Source: Pontimonas sp031580665 (GTDB lineage Bacteria; Actinomycetota; Actinomycetes; Actinomycetales; Microbacteriaceae). From it: a stretch of DNA of 64,000 nucleotides. Positions 53,600 to 61,309 of the stretch are shown in pieces. The notes beneath the pieces were generated by a model. That model was not told the DNA's origin. It searched no databases and was given only the letters and a program-made list of their open reading frames with translations. The DNA is taken from the NCBI RefSeq assembly GCF_031580665.1, contig NZ_JAVLCD010000002.1; one strand, 5' to 3'. Each line of letters opens with the position of its first letter. The first letter of the stretch is position 1. The translations under genes were made by a program, and so were the position numbers.

Positions 53600-53962
53600 T
53601 TACGGAGTGACGACCTCGATGCCGGATGCTTCTGAGGCATCGGCAACGCTTCCGCCGTTGGTCATATCGCTAAAGCCCATCTGGTTCATCTGGGCGATGG
53701 CTTGACCGGAGCGATTTCCCGATCGGCAGTAGATGAAGTAGTCCCCGTCTTGGTCGAGTTCCATTACCTGGGCGGCGAAGTCGGGTGACTGCACGTCGAT
53801 GTTGACGGCACCCTCCAGGTGTCCGCTGGCGAATTCTGCCGGGGTGCGAACGTCAATAATCACGGTGTCCTGGCTCAGTTCGACCGGCTCGGCACTCGAG
53901 CAGGCGGCCAAGCTCGCGGTGACGCCCAACAGCACGGCGATGGTGGCAAAAAATCTCTTCAC
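53600..53962 (-). CDS. Rhodanese-domain lipoprotein
   Basis: A 120-residue exported rhodanese. The N-terminal signal ends in the lipobox LAAC (Cys21). The rhodanese domain spans about 28-118: VIIDVRTPAEFASGHLEGAVNID, then the active-site loop CRSGNRSGQA with Cys79 as the persulfide carrier. Such single-domain rhodaneses move sulfane sulfur; outside the cell the role may be sulfide or persulfide handling. The GTG start has AAAGGG six bases upstream. A CsoR/CstR-type palindrome overlaps the promoter. The longer upstream reading frame runs through the promoter and is rejected. Confidence 0.9.
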   Translation of the reverse strand: MKRFFATIAVLLGVTASLAACSSAEPVELSQDTVIIDVRTPAEFASGHLEGAVNIDVQSPDFAAQVMELDQDGDYFIYCRSGNRSGQAIAQMNQMGFSDMTNGGSVADASEASGIEVVTP

Positions 53963-53994
53963 GGCTAACCCTTTCTGAAACGAATAGTGCCCCC

Positions 53995-54000
53995 AGTCTA
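53995..54000 (-). promoter_or_regulatory. -10 box of the rhodanese gene
   Basis: On the minus strand TAGACT lies 33 bases before the GTG start and directly after the operator palindrome. It is the same -10 word as at four other places in the window. Confidence 0.55.
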
Positions 54001-54025
54001 GCAATACCCCAGGGGGTATTGCTAG
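53998..54025. promoter_or_regulatory. CsoR/CstR-type operator at the rhodanese promoter
   Basis: CTAGCAATACCCC (53998-54010) and GGGGTATTGCTAG (54013-54025) form a perfect 13-bp inverted repeat with a 2-base centre. The ATACCCC/GGGGTAT core is the hallmark of operators bound by CsoR-family repressors (copper-sensing CsoR or persulfide-sensing CstR). It sits where the -35 to -10 spacer of the rhodanese promoter would be and overlaps the antiporter stop codon. Rhodaneses are known targets of CstR in Staphylococcus. Confidence 0.75.
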
Positions 54026-55665
54026 CCATTCGTGTCGTGGGTTTTCAGCTGCGCTTTCACCCCGTCGATGATCGAGTGCGCAGCCATCTGGAAAGGTCTC
54101 ACCACGGTGACGTGGGGATAGCCCTCGAATGTCTCTGCGGTCCTCGTATCGAGGGCAGTGAGGCAAATGGAGCCGCCAAACTCGAGGCGTTGGAGGGCTT
54201 CCAGCACGACCATATTGGTGGTGCGATCCGGCGCGGCACACACCACCGTCCGGGTCTCGTGCAGCGGTAGTGCTTTGATGAAGTCCGGATCGCTGGCATC
54301 CCCGTAAAGGGTGTCCACCCCGTAGGCGCCAATGGCTTTGAGTGCCCGAGGGTCGAGGTCGACCACGAGCAGTTCGCTACCCTCGTCGCGCAACCCCCGC
54401 ACAATGTCTGAACCCAGCCGGCCGGCACCGATCACAATCGCGTCGTAGGGGTGGGACGTGTTCTGTTCCACCCCGGAGCCCTGAAAGCGCCGCTCAATGA
54501 CCCGGGTGAGCGGCGAGAGCCACACCAGCAGGCGCTCCTGGTAGCTGATGAAGTAGGTGGAAATGGTGATGGTGAATATGGCGACCAGGGTAATCAGGCT
54601 CAAGAGGTCGTCGTTTACCTGCCCGAGGCTATAGCCCAAGGCGACAAGAATCAGAGAAAACTCACTGATTTGGGCAATGGTGAGCCCCGTTTTGAGCGAC
54701 ACGGTCGCGCGGTAGCCCTGGGCCAGCATGACGGCCAGGACGATGACCGGCTTACCGATCAGGATGAACACCGTGACGATGAGTGCCGGCACAAGCTGGG
54801 AAATCGCGCCATCGAGAGTGAGCGAGGAGCCCAGTTCAATGAAGAAGAACAGAATCATAATGTCGCGCAGGCTCACCATCCGGGCGCCCAAACTCTCCCG
54901 GTAGGGCGTCGAGGCTAAGGCCACACCGGCGACAAAAGCGCCAATTTCCATGCTCAAACCCAGCCATGAGCTCGCCGCCGCGAGCATGACCGCCCAGGAC
55001 ACCCCAAAGACTAAAGTCAACTCTTGGTTTTTGGCCATCCACTCCAGCAGTCGTGGCAGCACCAGGCGAGACATCAGCGCCACACCCGCGAGAAAGAGAA
55101 GGCCGCCGCCGAGAGTCCAGGCAATCTCTGACGCAAGAGCCTGTTCGCCGGGTTGACCGAGCGTGACGATGGCGAGCATAGCGATGACGACCAAAATGTC
55201 TTGGACGATCAGGATTCCCACCGCAATGCGCCCGTGGAGCTGATCGAGCTCGCGCCGGTCGCCCAACAGCTTCACCACGATGATCGTCGACGAGAACGTC
55301 AAGGCCACCGCGATATAGACCGCGGAAGACGAATCCCAGCCCAGGCCCAGCGCGAGCAGATAGCCCAGTAATCCGGTGAGGAGCACTTGCCCTGCGCCGG
55401 TAATGAGGGCCACCGGACCAATGGCTCTAATGAGATGGATGTCGAGTTTGAGGCCGACGAGGAACAGCAAAATGGCGATGCCCAATTTTGCGAGAAGTTT
55501 GATTTCGTCTTCTGCGCTGACCAAACCCAAAAACGCGGGCCCACCCAGCACCCCGACGACGATATAGGCGACGATGACCGGTTGCCTCAGTAGTTTGGCC
55601 AAGAGACCACCGGCGAGGGCCAACCCGAGGACGGCCGCAATTTGCACAAATGTCTCGTTGACCAT
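54022..55665 (-). CDS. CPA2-family cation:proton antiporter with TrkA-N domain
   Basis: A 547-residue membrane protein. About twelve hydrophobic segments form the Na+/H+ exchanger domain (residues 1-385), as in KefB/KefC and related K+ efflux or Na+/H+ antiporters. The C-terminal cytoplasmic part (about 405-530) is a TrkA-N nucleotide-binding domain with the Rossmann start YDAIVIGAGRLGSDIVRGL. The ion is not certain; K+ or Na+ in exchange for H+ is likely. Its stop overlaps the rhodanese operator. It is divergent from the GH3 gene with only 60 bases between the two start codons. Confidence 0.9.
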   Translation of the reverse strand: MVNETFVQIAAVLGLALAGGLLAKLLRQPVIVAYIVVGVLGGPAFLGLVSAEDEIKLLAKLGIAILLFLVGLKLDIHLIRAIGPVALITGAGQVLLTGLLGYLLALGLGWDSSSAVYIAVALTFSSTIIVVKLLGDRRELDQLHGRIAVGILIVQDILVVIAMLAIVTLGQPGEQALASEIAWTLGGGLLFLAGVALMSRLVLPRLLEWMAKNQELTLVFGVSWAVMLAAASSWLGLSMEIGAFVAGVALASTPYRESLGARMVSLRDIMILFFFIELGSSLTLDGAISQLVPALIVTVFILIGKPVIVLAVMLAQGYRATVSLKTGLTIAQISEFSLILVALGYSLGQVNDDLLSLITLVAIFTITISTYFISYQERLLVWLSPLTRVIERRFQGSGVEQNTSHPYDAIVIGAGRLGSDIVRGLRDEGSELLVVDLDPRALKAIGAYGVDTLYGDASDPDFIKALPLHETRTVVCAAPDRTTNMVVLEALQRLEFGGSICLTALDTRTAETFEGYPHVTVVRPFQMAAHSIIDGVKAQLKTHDTNG

Positions 55666-55671
55666 ATCGCC

Positions 55672-55677
55672 ACGCTA
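55672..55677 (-). promoter_or_regulatory. Candidate -10 box for a leaderless antiporter transcript
   Basis: On the minus strand TAGCGT ends six bases before the antiporter ATG (55665). No ribosome binding site is seen. Confidence 0.5.
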
Positions 55678-55683
55678 CCAGCG

Positions 55684-55699
55684 GGGGTCCCCGGACCCC
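55684..55699. promoter_or_regulatory. Inverted repeat between two divergent leaderless promoters
   Basis: GGGGTCC (55684-55690) and GGACCCC (55693-55699) form a perfect 7-bp inverted repeat with a 2-base centre, lying between the -10 boxes of the antiporter and GH3 genes. It could be a shared operator or the -35 zone of both promoters. Confidence 0.4.
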
Positions 55700-55713
55700 G
55701 GGGAATGGGGCGT

Positions 55714-55719
55714 TAACGT
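55714..55719 (+). promoter_or_regulatory. Candidate -10 box for a leaderless GH3 transcript
   Basis: TAACGT ends six bases before the GTG start at 55726, with no ribosome binding site in between. Confidence 0.5.
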
Positions 55720-55725
55720 GGGGTA

Positions 55726-57021
55726 GTGCTTTCTCTCCGTTCGCCCAGTCGATGGCGCCACCCCCGACGCCTCTCCGTCATCACCCTGGTGAGTACCCTG
55801 CTGCTCTCTGGTTGTTCGGGGGCGCTCACCGCGAGTCCCGGAGGAGACAGCCCACTCGGCGAGAGTCTCGCCTCGGACCCACAACCGACCGAAGACGCCT
55901 TTAGTTTCCCCGATCTAGACGGCGTGGAGGCCGAGGACCTGGACCCGGTCAGCGCTGTCGATCCGGCCGCGGACATCGTTGCGGGCTGGAGCCTGGAAGA
56001 AAAAGTCGCCTCGCTGTTTATGGTCCACGTCCCCGGAGATCGAACGGAGAACCACCAACAGGTGTTCGATACTCTCCCGGTTGGGGGGTTTCTTCTCCTC
56101 GGAGACAACATTTCCGGCAGTATCGACCAATCGCGTCCTTTTGTTGACTCCCTGCGGACCATGGCCGAGAGTGACCTGCTGATCGCGGTCGATCAAGAGG
56201 GTGGTGCGGTCCAGCGGCTTCGACCCGATGATTTCCCCAGTGCGAGCGAGCTTGGCGCCGAAGACGTTGAGGTCACCACAGAGGTGACCCGCGAGCGTAA
56301 TCGTCTCGTGTTCGATGTCGGCGCCAACCTCAACCTCGGGGTGGTCGCCGATTTAAGCCCGGGAGAAGATGCCTACATCCACGACCGATCCTTTGGCTCT
56401 GAACCCAACGAGGTGAGCGACCGGGTCCACGCCGCCCTCCAGGGGTCAGTTGACGGGGTCGCGGTGGCCGTCAAGCACTTTCCCGGCCACGGGTTGACCG
56501 CCGAGGACACTCATCGGACCCTCGGTGTCGCCGAGGAGAGTTTTCAGCAGTGGGGCGATGGTCACGCGGTGCCTTTTCGGGCGGCCGTGGATCAGCAGGT
56601 TTCGCTGTTGATGCTCGGCCATTTGGTCATGGAGGACATCGATGATCAGCCGGCATCACTGTCTGCGTCGTGGGTTCAACTGCTGCGCGACCAGTGGGGC
56701 TACCGGGGGGTCATCGTGACCGACGATCTCTCGATGCTCGAAGACTCGGGCGACTCGCGCTTTGCGGACCCCGCCGAAAATGCCATCGCCGCGTTTATGG
56801 CAGGCGCCGACATGGTCATTGACAGCGGGGGCTTGACCCTCCAGCAGACGACGAGTCGACTGGAGACCATGGTCGAGGCGGTGGTGGCAGCAGTCGAAGA
56901 CGGCGAGATCAGCGAGTCGCAGATCGACCAGGCGGCGCTTCGAGTTCTGAGGTTACGCGAATCACTCGGGGGAGTGGCTCGGCCACTCGAGGACACCGAG
57001 TCGGGCGAGCTCGACGGCTAA
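55726..57021 (+). CDS. GH3 beta-N-acetylhexosaminidase-like lipoprotein
   Basis: A 431-residue exported enzyme. The lipobox is LLLSGC (Cys30) after a basic N-terminus. A linker of about 55 residues leads to a single GH3 TIM barrel (about 85-415). Marks are FLLLGDNI, LLIAVDQEGGAVQRL, AVKHFPGHG (about 248), where the following Asp/His loop of NagZ-type enzymes reads LTAEDTH, and VIVTDDLSM (about 330) with the nucleophile Asp. NagZ-like enzymes cut N-acetylglucosamine from peptidoglycan fragments, and the anchored form suggests wall turnover outside the membrane. Its last 60 bases overlap the convergent App1-family gene. Confidence 0.9.
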   Translation: MLSLRSPSRWRHPRRLSVITLVSTLLLSGCSGALTASPGGDSPLGESLASDPQPTEDAFSFPDLDGVEAEDLDPVSAVDPAADIVAGWSLEEKVASLFMVHVPGDRTENHQQVFDTLPVGGFLLLGDNISGSIDQSRPFVDSLRTMAESDLLIAVDQEGGAVQRLRPDDFPSASELGAEDVEVTTEVTRERNRLVFDVGANLNLGVVADLSPGEDAYIHDRSFGSEPNEVSDRVHAALQGSVDGVAVAVKHFPGHGLTAEDTHRTLGVAEESFQQWGDGHAVPFRAAVDQQVSLLMLGHLVMEDIDDQPASLSASWVQLLRDQWGYRGVIVTDDLSMLEDSGDSRFADPAENAIAAFMAGADMVIDSGGLTLQQTTSRLETMVEAVVAAVEDGEISESQIDQAALRVLRLRESLGGVARPLEDTESGELDG

Positions 57022-58035
57022 ACCGGCACCGTTTGACGCGGATACCCACGGGGTGACCTCGGGGTCCAGGGTGCGATTGGTGTGAGAGCGGCCACCCGCG
57101 AGGAGGGCTTCTGGCGCCAAGAGCTCCCGAATGGCAATGGCTCGAACCTGGTCCGGGTGATTCATGGCGAAGCGCGAATACAGCTCCTCATCGTGCTGGC
57201 CGTCATCACCAATGAGAATCCAGCGCACGTGGGGAAAATCGGCGGCCAAGCGCTCGAGACTCTCTTTCTTGTGGTCGCGACCGCTTCGAAAGATTCGGTC
57301 GGTGGTGGGCCCCCAGTCGGTCAAGAGCAGTGAGCCCATCGGATAGAGGTGGCGTTTGAGAAACCGGCTAATGGTGGGTTGGACGTTCCAGGCGCCCGTG
57401 GAGAGGTAAATCACGGGGCAGCCCGGGTATTGGCGCACGGTGCGCTCCAGTAAGACGGCCATCCCGGGCACCGGGCGCCTCGCGTGTTCATCTCGCACAA
57501 AAGAGTTCCAGGCGGCCAAAAAAGGTCGGGGTAAGGCCGTGACCATGACCGTGTCATCCACATCACAAATCACGCCGATGTCTTGGTGATCCGCGACGAT
57601 GAACACTCGGGCGCGTACGGGAAGGCCGTCGCCCACACGCATCCACACGTCGTGCCAGCCTGGGCTGAGGGACACCTCGAGGGTGTGGTCGATTACCCCG
57701 CCGCGGTCGGCCTGGACGACGAGGGTTTGGCCGTCGGCTTGAAGGGTGACTTCGGCGAAAGGAATGGGAGCGGACGTAAAGGAACGCCAGCCACGAATTT
57801 TTTTGGGACCACTGGCTTCAGGGTCTGGCTTCGCCGCGAGAACCACTCGAGCGAGAACCCTGATCCAGGACGTGCTGCCGTAACCGCGGAAGGGGATGAC
57901 CTGAGGAACCAGACCGCGTGCCAATCCGGAGCGCACGCGCCGGCGTTGGAACCAGTCTTCGATGCGGGCCGCCCGATGGATCGGGCTCTCAGGGTTGTGC
58001 GGAGGGTTGGTCGATCGGTCCTCCGGTCTGGCCAC
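56962..58035 (-). CDS. App1-family phosphatase-like protein (DUF2183)
   Basis: A 357-residue protein whose HAD-like core carries DVDDTVMVT (about residues 158-166), the DxDxT motif of App1/DUF2183 phosphatidate phosphatase-like proteins. IYLSTGAWN (about 218) and LLTDWGP (about 245) are further family marks, and ILIGDDGQHDEELY (about 283) is the last HAD motif. The N-terminal part (about 60-150) is a beta domain. No membrane segment or signal peptide is seen. The start at 58035 is a GTG in front of a basic region; a later start cannot be excluded. The actinobacterial substrate is unknown. Confidence 0.88.
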   Translation of the reverse strand: MARPEDRSTNPPHNPESPIHRAARIEDWFQRRRVRSGLARGLVPQVIPFRGYGSTSWIRVLARVVLAAKPDPEASGPKKIRGWRSFTSAPIPFAEVTLQADGQTLVVQADRGGVIDHTLEVSLSPGWHDVWMRVGDGLPVRARVFIVADHQDIGVICDVDDTVMVTALPRPFLAAWNSFVRDEHARRPVPGMAVLLERTVRQYPGCPVIYLSTGAWNVQPTISRFLKRHLYPMGSLLLTDWGPTTDRIFRSGRDHKKESLERLAADFPHVRWILIGDDGQHDEELYSRFAMNHPDQVRAIAIRELLAPEALLAGGRSHTNRTLDPEVTPWVSASNGAGLAVELARLGVLEWPSHSPE

Positions 58036-58281
58036 GCCCCCACTGTAGTTGGGAAAGCTGTTGTGGGGAATGTCTGTAGAAAATACAACGAGTTTCGATA
58101 TTCCTGTTACGGGTTTGTTATTGTGGAGAGCAGTTCTAAAAAAGCGCCGTCGTCGCAGAGGTCTAATTGGCTACTAGCCGGTTAGCTTTTCAGGGCTCAT
58201 TTAGAAAAAGGCCAGCTGGTACACAGCTATCTAACTGCTCGAGACGCCGAGCACGCGTCCACAAGACGGGAAGCACTGAGG
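58036..58281. other. AT-rich intergenic region before the second TetR gene
   Basis: This 246-base gap is clearly richer in A and T than its surroundings. It separates the divergently read App1-family gene (minus strand) and TetR gene (+ strand). I see no gene in it. It holds the palindrome at 58163-58185 and several AT-rich boxes (for example TTTGTTATTGT near 58112-58122) that could serve as promoters. Confidence 0.6.
58163..58185. promoter_or_regulatory. Candidate TetR operator, imperfect 23-bp palindrome
   Basis: CTAATTGGCT (58163-58172) and AGCCGGTTAG (58176-58185) form an inverted repeat with 8 of 10 positions matching around ACT. It lies about 97 bases before the TetR start. Autoregulation by that protein is the simplest reading. 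Confidence 0.4.
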
Positions 58282-58926
58282 GTGAACACGAAGAAATCGG
58301 AAGACAACATCATCGCGGGTTACGGCCCGGTCCGGGTTGCGCCCGTGCAATTGCGCAGCACTAAACGCGTGTCGAACATTTTGGACGCCGCGGCCGCCTA
58401 CGTCGCCCAAAACGGGTATGAAACCCTCACCACCGCGGCTATTGCGGACACTAGTGGGGCGTCCATCGGCACCATTTACCGCTACTTTCCCGACCGACTG
58501 GCGATGCTCCAAACACTCGCCGGGCGAAACCAACAGCGCGCACTCGACGCGCTACGCGAGGCGATTCGAAGCGCCAAGCCCCGCACACTGAGCGCCGGAC
58601 TGGACGTCGTCGTCGACTGTATGGAGGACCTGTTTCGCAACGAACCGGGTTACCGCTCGATTCGAGCCGGAGACCCCATCGACATCCGCCCGGTCAGTGA
58701 AGCGCGGATGGGCAACCAAGAGTTGTCCCAGGTCATGATCGAGGAATTTTCAGAGAGTATCGACATGCCGCTGGACTCGAAAGGGCGCCTCGCGCTGGAG
58801 ACCGGAGTCGAGGCGCTCGATGCGCTCTTGACCCGAGCATTCCTCCGGGTCGAGCGCGGTGACAAGGCGATCATCGCTGAAGCGAGGCGGATATTTCACC
58901 TCATTGTGACCGACGCGGTGAACTGA
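58282..58926 (+). CDS. TetR-family transcriptional regulator (upstream of betaine importer)
   Basis: A 214-residue regulator. The HTH (about residues 28-75) has ILDAAAAYVAQNGYETLTTAAIADTSGASIGTIYRYFPDR in pieces, a textbook TetR pattern. The ligand domain (about 85-210) is helical, with the LPLDSKGRLALETGVEALDALL-like stretch. It starts at GTG with GGGAAG about nine bases upstream. The betaine-type importer begins 124 bases after its stop on the same strand, so it may control that operon in the manner of BetI, but this is inference from position only. Confidence 0.9.
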   Translation: MNTKKSEDNIIAGYGPVRVAPVQLRSTKRVSNILDAAAAYVAQNGYETLTTAAIADTSGASIGTIYRYFPDRLAMLQTLAGRNQQRALDALREAIRSAKPRTLSAGLDVVVDCMEDLFRNEPGYRSIRAGDPIDIRPVSEARMGNQELSQVMIEEFSESIDMPLDSKGRLALETGVEALDALLTRAFLRVERGDKAIIAEARRIFHLIVTDAVN

Positions 58927-59050
58927 GCCGACATTACAAGTTCCTGAGAGACTCCCAGAAAAGGGCGAATCTCGTGCCCGCCTCGGTAGTGGCCCTGGTT
59001 GACTGAGGGATTACGTCCACGGTCGGCCCAGCACGCGGAGAGTTTCGCCA

Positions 59051-59860
59051 ATGATTGAGTATCGACGCGTGCACAAAACGTTTGCCGGGGGAAACGTCGC
59101 CGTGCGGGATTTTTCGCTCACAATCCCCAGTGGGTCACTGACGGTTCTCGTCGGGTCGAGCGGCTGCGGCAAAACTACGCTGCTTCGGATGGTCAACCGC
59201 ATGGTCGAACCGGATTCGGGCAGCGTGCTCATTGATGACGAGGATGTGCGCCAGCGAGACCCCGTCACCTTGCGCCGCTCGGTCGGCTACGTCATGCAAA
59301 GCGGTGGCCTACTGCCCCATAAGAGCGTCCTGGACAATATTCAAACGGTCTCCCGCCTCGTGGGGACCCCCAAGGAGCACTCGAGACAGCGCGCGGGGGA
59401 ACTGATGGACCTCGTGGGACTCGACTCCACTCTCGCCACGCGCTACCCCCAACAACTCTCCGGCGGCCAACAGCAGCGCGTGGGTGTTGCGAGAGCACTC
59501 GCGGTCGATCCCAACATTTTGCTGATGGACGAGCCCTTCGGTGCCGTTGACCCGGTGGTCCGACGCGACCTCCAGCGAGAACTGCTCGATATTCAGGCGA
59601 GGCTCGCGAAAACGGTGGTGTTTGTCACCCACGACATCGATGAAGCGTTCCTTGTCGCTGACCAAATGGTAATTCTTCGAGAGGGCGCTGAAGTGGCCCA
59701 ACAGGGCACCCCGGAAGACATCCTCAGTAACCCGGCAGACGAGTTTGTGGCCTCATTTGTCGGCCACACCACGGCCGCACGGCGGCTCGAGCGCAGCGAC
59801 AGCCACCCCGATGTCGTTGTGGATACCGAGGGGCGTATTCAGGGACGCCTCGAGCGTTAG
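59051..59860 (+). CDS. Osmoprotectant ABC importer ATPase (ProV/OpuCA type)
   Basis: A 269-residue ATPase with Walker A GSSGCGKT (residues 36-43), the Q-loop YVMQSGGLLPH, signature LSGGQQQRVGVARAL (about 138) and Walker B ILLMDEPFGAVDP (about 158). The proline/betaine-family marks PFGAVDPVVRRDLQ and THDIDEAFLVADQM are present. It lacks the C-terminal CBS domains that sense ionic strength in OpuA-type ATPases, so gating would have to be done elsewhere. It is the first of four importer genes. Confidence 0.93.
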   Translation: MIEYRRVHKTFAGGNVAVRDFSLTIPSGSLTVLVGSSGCGKTTLLRMVNRMVEPDSGSVLIDDEDVRQRDPVTLRRSVGYVMQSGGLLPHKSVLDNIQTVSRLVGTPKEHSRQRAGELMDLVGLDSTLATRYPQQLSGGQQQRVGVARALAVDPNILLMDEPFGAVDPVVRRDLQRELLDIQARLAKTVVFVTHDIDEAFLVADQMVILREGAEVAQQGTPEDILSNPADEFVASFVGHTTAARRLERSDSHPDVVVDTEGRIQGRLER

Positions 59861-59869
59861 GAACTCCTC

Positions 59870-60532
59870 GTGAGCTGGGTGTGGGACAACACTGACGCGA
59901 TTGTGCGCCTGACAATCGAGCACGTGTGGCTCTCGACGATTCCGATTGTGCTGGGCGGCCTCCTCTCAGTACCCGTGGGCTGGCTGGCAAACCGCTTTCG
60001 GACTCTGCGCGGAGTCATCCTCGCGGTGGTGGGGATTTTGTACACCATCCCTTCGCTGGCGCTATTCGTCCTCATTCCTCCGCTCCTGGGCCTGCCGTTT
60101 CTCTCACCGCTGAACGTGATCATCGCGCTGGTCGTCTACGCGGTAGCCATCATGTCCAGAAACGCCGCCGATGCGTTTGCGAGCATCGACCCGTCTGCTC
60201 TTCGCGCGGCCACCGCCGTGGGATACGGCCCCTGGCAGCGCTTTTTCCAGGTCGAGCTTCCCCTCGCGGGCCCTGTGTTGGTTGCGGGATTGCGTGTCGT
60301 CGCCGTCAGCACCGTGTCGCTGGTCACCGTTGGAGTGTTGGTGGGGGTGCAAAGCCTGGGTTATTTCTTCACCGACGGATTTCAACGTCGTATCGAAGCA
60401 GAAATTCTCACCGGAATTGTGATGACCGTGTTCGTTGCTGCCCTGTTTGATGCCGCACTCGTCCTGGCCGGGCGCCTCGGAATGCCGTGGGCGAGATTGG
60501 CGATGGCTCGAGCCGGCCAGGAGGTGAGCTAA
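59870..60532 (+). CDS. Osmoprotectant ABC importer permease 1 (OpuCB type)
   Basis: A 220-residue permease with five to six hydrophobic segments. The EAA loop reads ADAFASIDPSALRAATAVGYGPWQRFFQVELPLAGPVL in pieces. GVQSLGYFFTDGFQ is typical of betaine/choline permeases. It starts at GTG ten bases after the ATPase stop with GGAACTCC before it. Its TAA overlaps the next ATG by one base. Confidence 0.92.
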   Translation: MSWVWDNTDAIVRLTIEHVWLSTIPIVLGGLLSVPVGWLANRFRTLRGVILAVVGILYTIPSLALFVLIPPLLGLPFLSPLNVIIALVVYAVAIMSRNAADAFASIDPSALRAATAVGYGPWQRFFQVELPLAGPVLVAGLRVVAVSTVSLVTVGVLVGVQSLGYFFTDGFQRRIEAEILTGIVMTVFVAALFDAALVLAGRLGMPWARLAMARAGQEVS

Positions 60533-61281
60533 TGGACATCTTCAACGACGCGATGCTGTGGCTGACCGACCCGGAAAACTGGGCCGGTGCGGGGTCAATC
60601 CCCGTTCGCACCCTCGAGCACCTGACCTTTACCGCGCTCGCCGTGCTGGTCGCCGCGATCATTGCCGTGCCCCTGGGCTACTACATCGGCCACACCGGCC
60701 GGGGACGGGTCCTCGCGGTGGGGACTGCGGGTGCCGCCAGAGCGCTGCCCACCTTCGGGTTAATGCTCTACCTGGTGTTGATCTTTGGCGTATCCGAGCG
60801 AGCGACCGCCGCCACCGTCGCACTGGTCCTCCTGGCGATACCACCCCTTTTGGCTGGCGCTTATGCGGGTGTGGATCAAATTAACCGGGCCACTATTGAC
60901 GCCGCCAAAGCCCAAGGAATGACCGACTGGCAGATACTCACCCGAGTCGAAATACCGCTTTCGTTGCCACTACTGATCGGTGGTGTGCGCGGGGCCACGC
61001 TTCAAGTGGTCGCCACGGTCACCCTCATCGCGTATGTCGGCCTGGGCGGGCTTGGCTACGACATTATTCAGGGGATCCCGCTTCGCCGGCTAGATCAAAT
61101 GGTGGGAGCAGCGCTGCTCATCATCGCCCTGGCGCTCGTCATTGACGGGCTGCTGGCAGTTCTCACCCGATTGGCCACCCCGCACGGGGTGAGCACAGGT
61201 CGAGGTGTTGATGTCCGGGCGCGCGAAAAACGCGTTGACCGGTCAGGCAGGCTGTCGCCTGCCACCCGTGTGACACAGTGA
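60532..61281 (+). CDS. Osmoprotectant ABC importer permease 2 (OpuCD type)
   Basis: A 249-residue permease with five to six hydrophobic segments. The start is the ATG of a TAATG overlap with permease 1. The EAA loop reads RATIDAAKAQGMTDWQILTRVEIPLSLPLL in pieces, and YVGLGGLGYDIIQGIP matches the betaine permease family. The C-terminus has a basic tail of about 40 residues that is longer than usual. Together the two permeases form the membrane channel of the importer. Confidence 0.92.
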   Translation: MDIFNDAMLWLTDPENWAGAGSIPVRTLEHLTFTALAVLVAAIIAVPLGYYIGHTGRGRVLAVGTAGAARALPTFGLMLYLVLIFGVSERATAATVALVLLAIPPLLAGAYAGVDQINRATIDAAKAQGMTDWQILTRVEIPLSLPLLIGGVRGATLQVVATVTLIAYVGLGGLGYDIIQGIPLRRLDQMVGAALLIIALALVIDGLLAVLTRLATPHGVSTGRGVDVRAREKRVDRSGRLSPATRVTQ

Positions 61282-61309
61282 ACAACAAGGAAGAGAGACA
61301 CACCACACA

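Noticed and set aside
54011..54012. Palindrome at 53998-54025 read as a terminator of the antiporter gene
   Set aside because: The centre is only two bases, there is no T tract and the ATACCCC/GGGGTAT core fits a CsoR-family operator better; a dual role cannot be excluded.
53963..54241. Longer form of the rhodanese protein
   Set aside because: The extension would run through its promoter and operator and place the signal peptide inside the protein.
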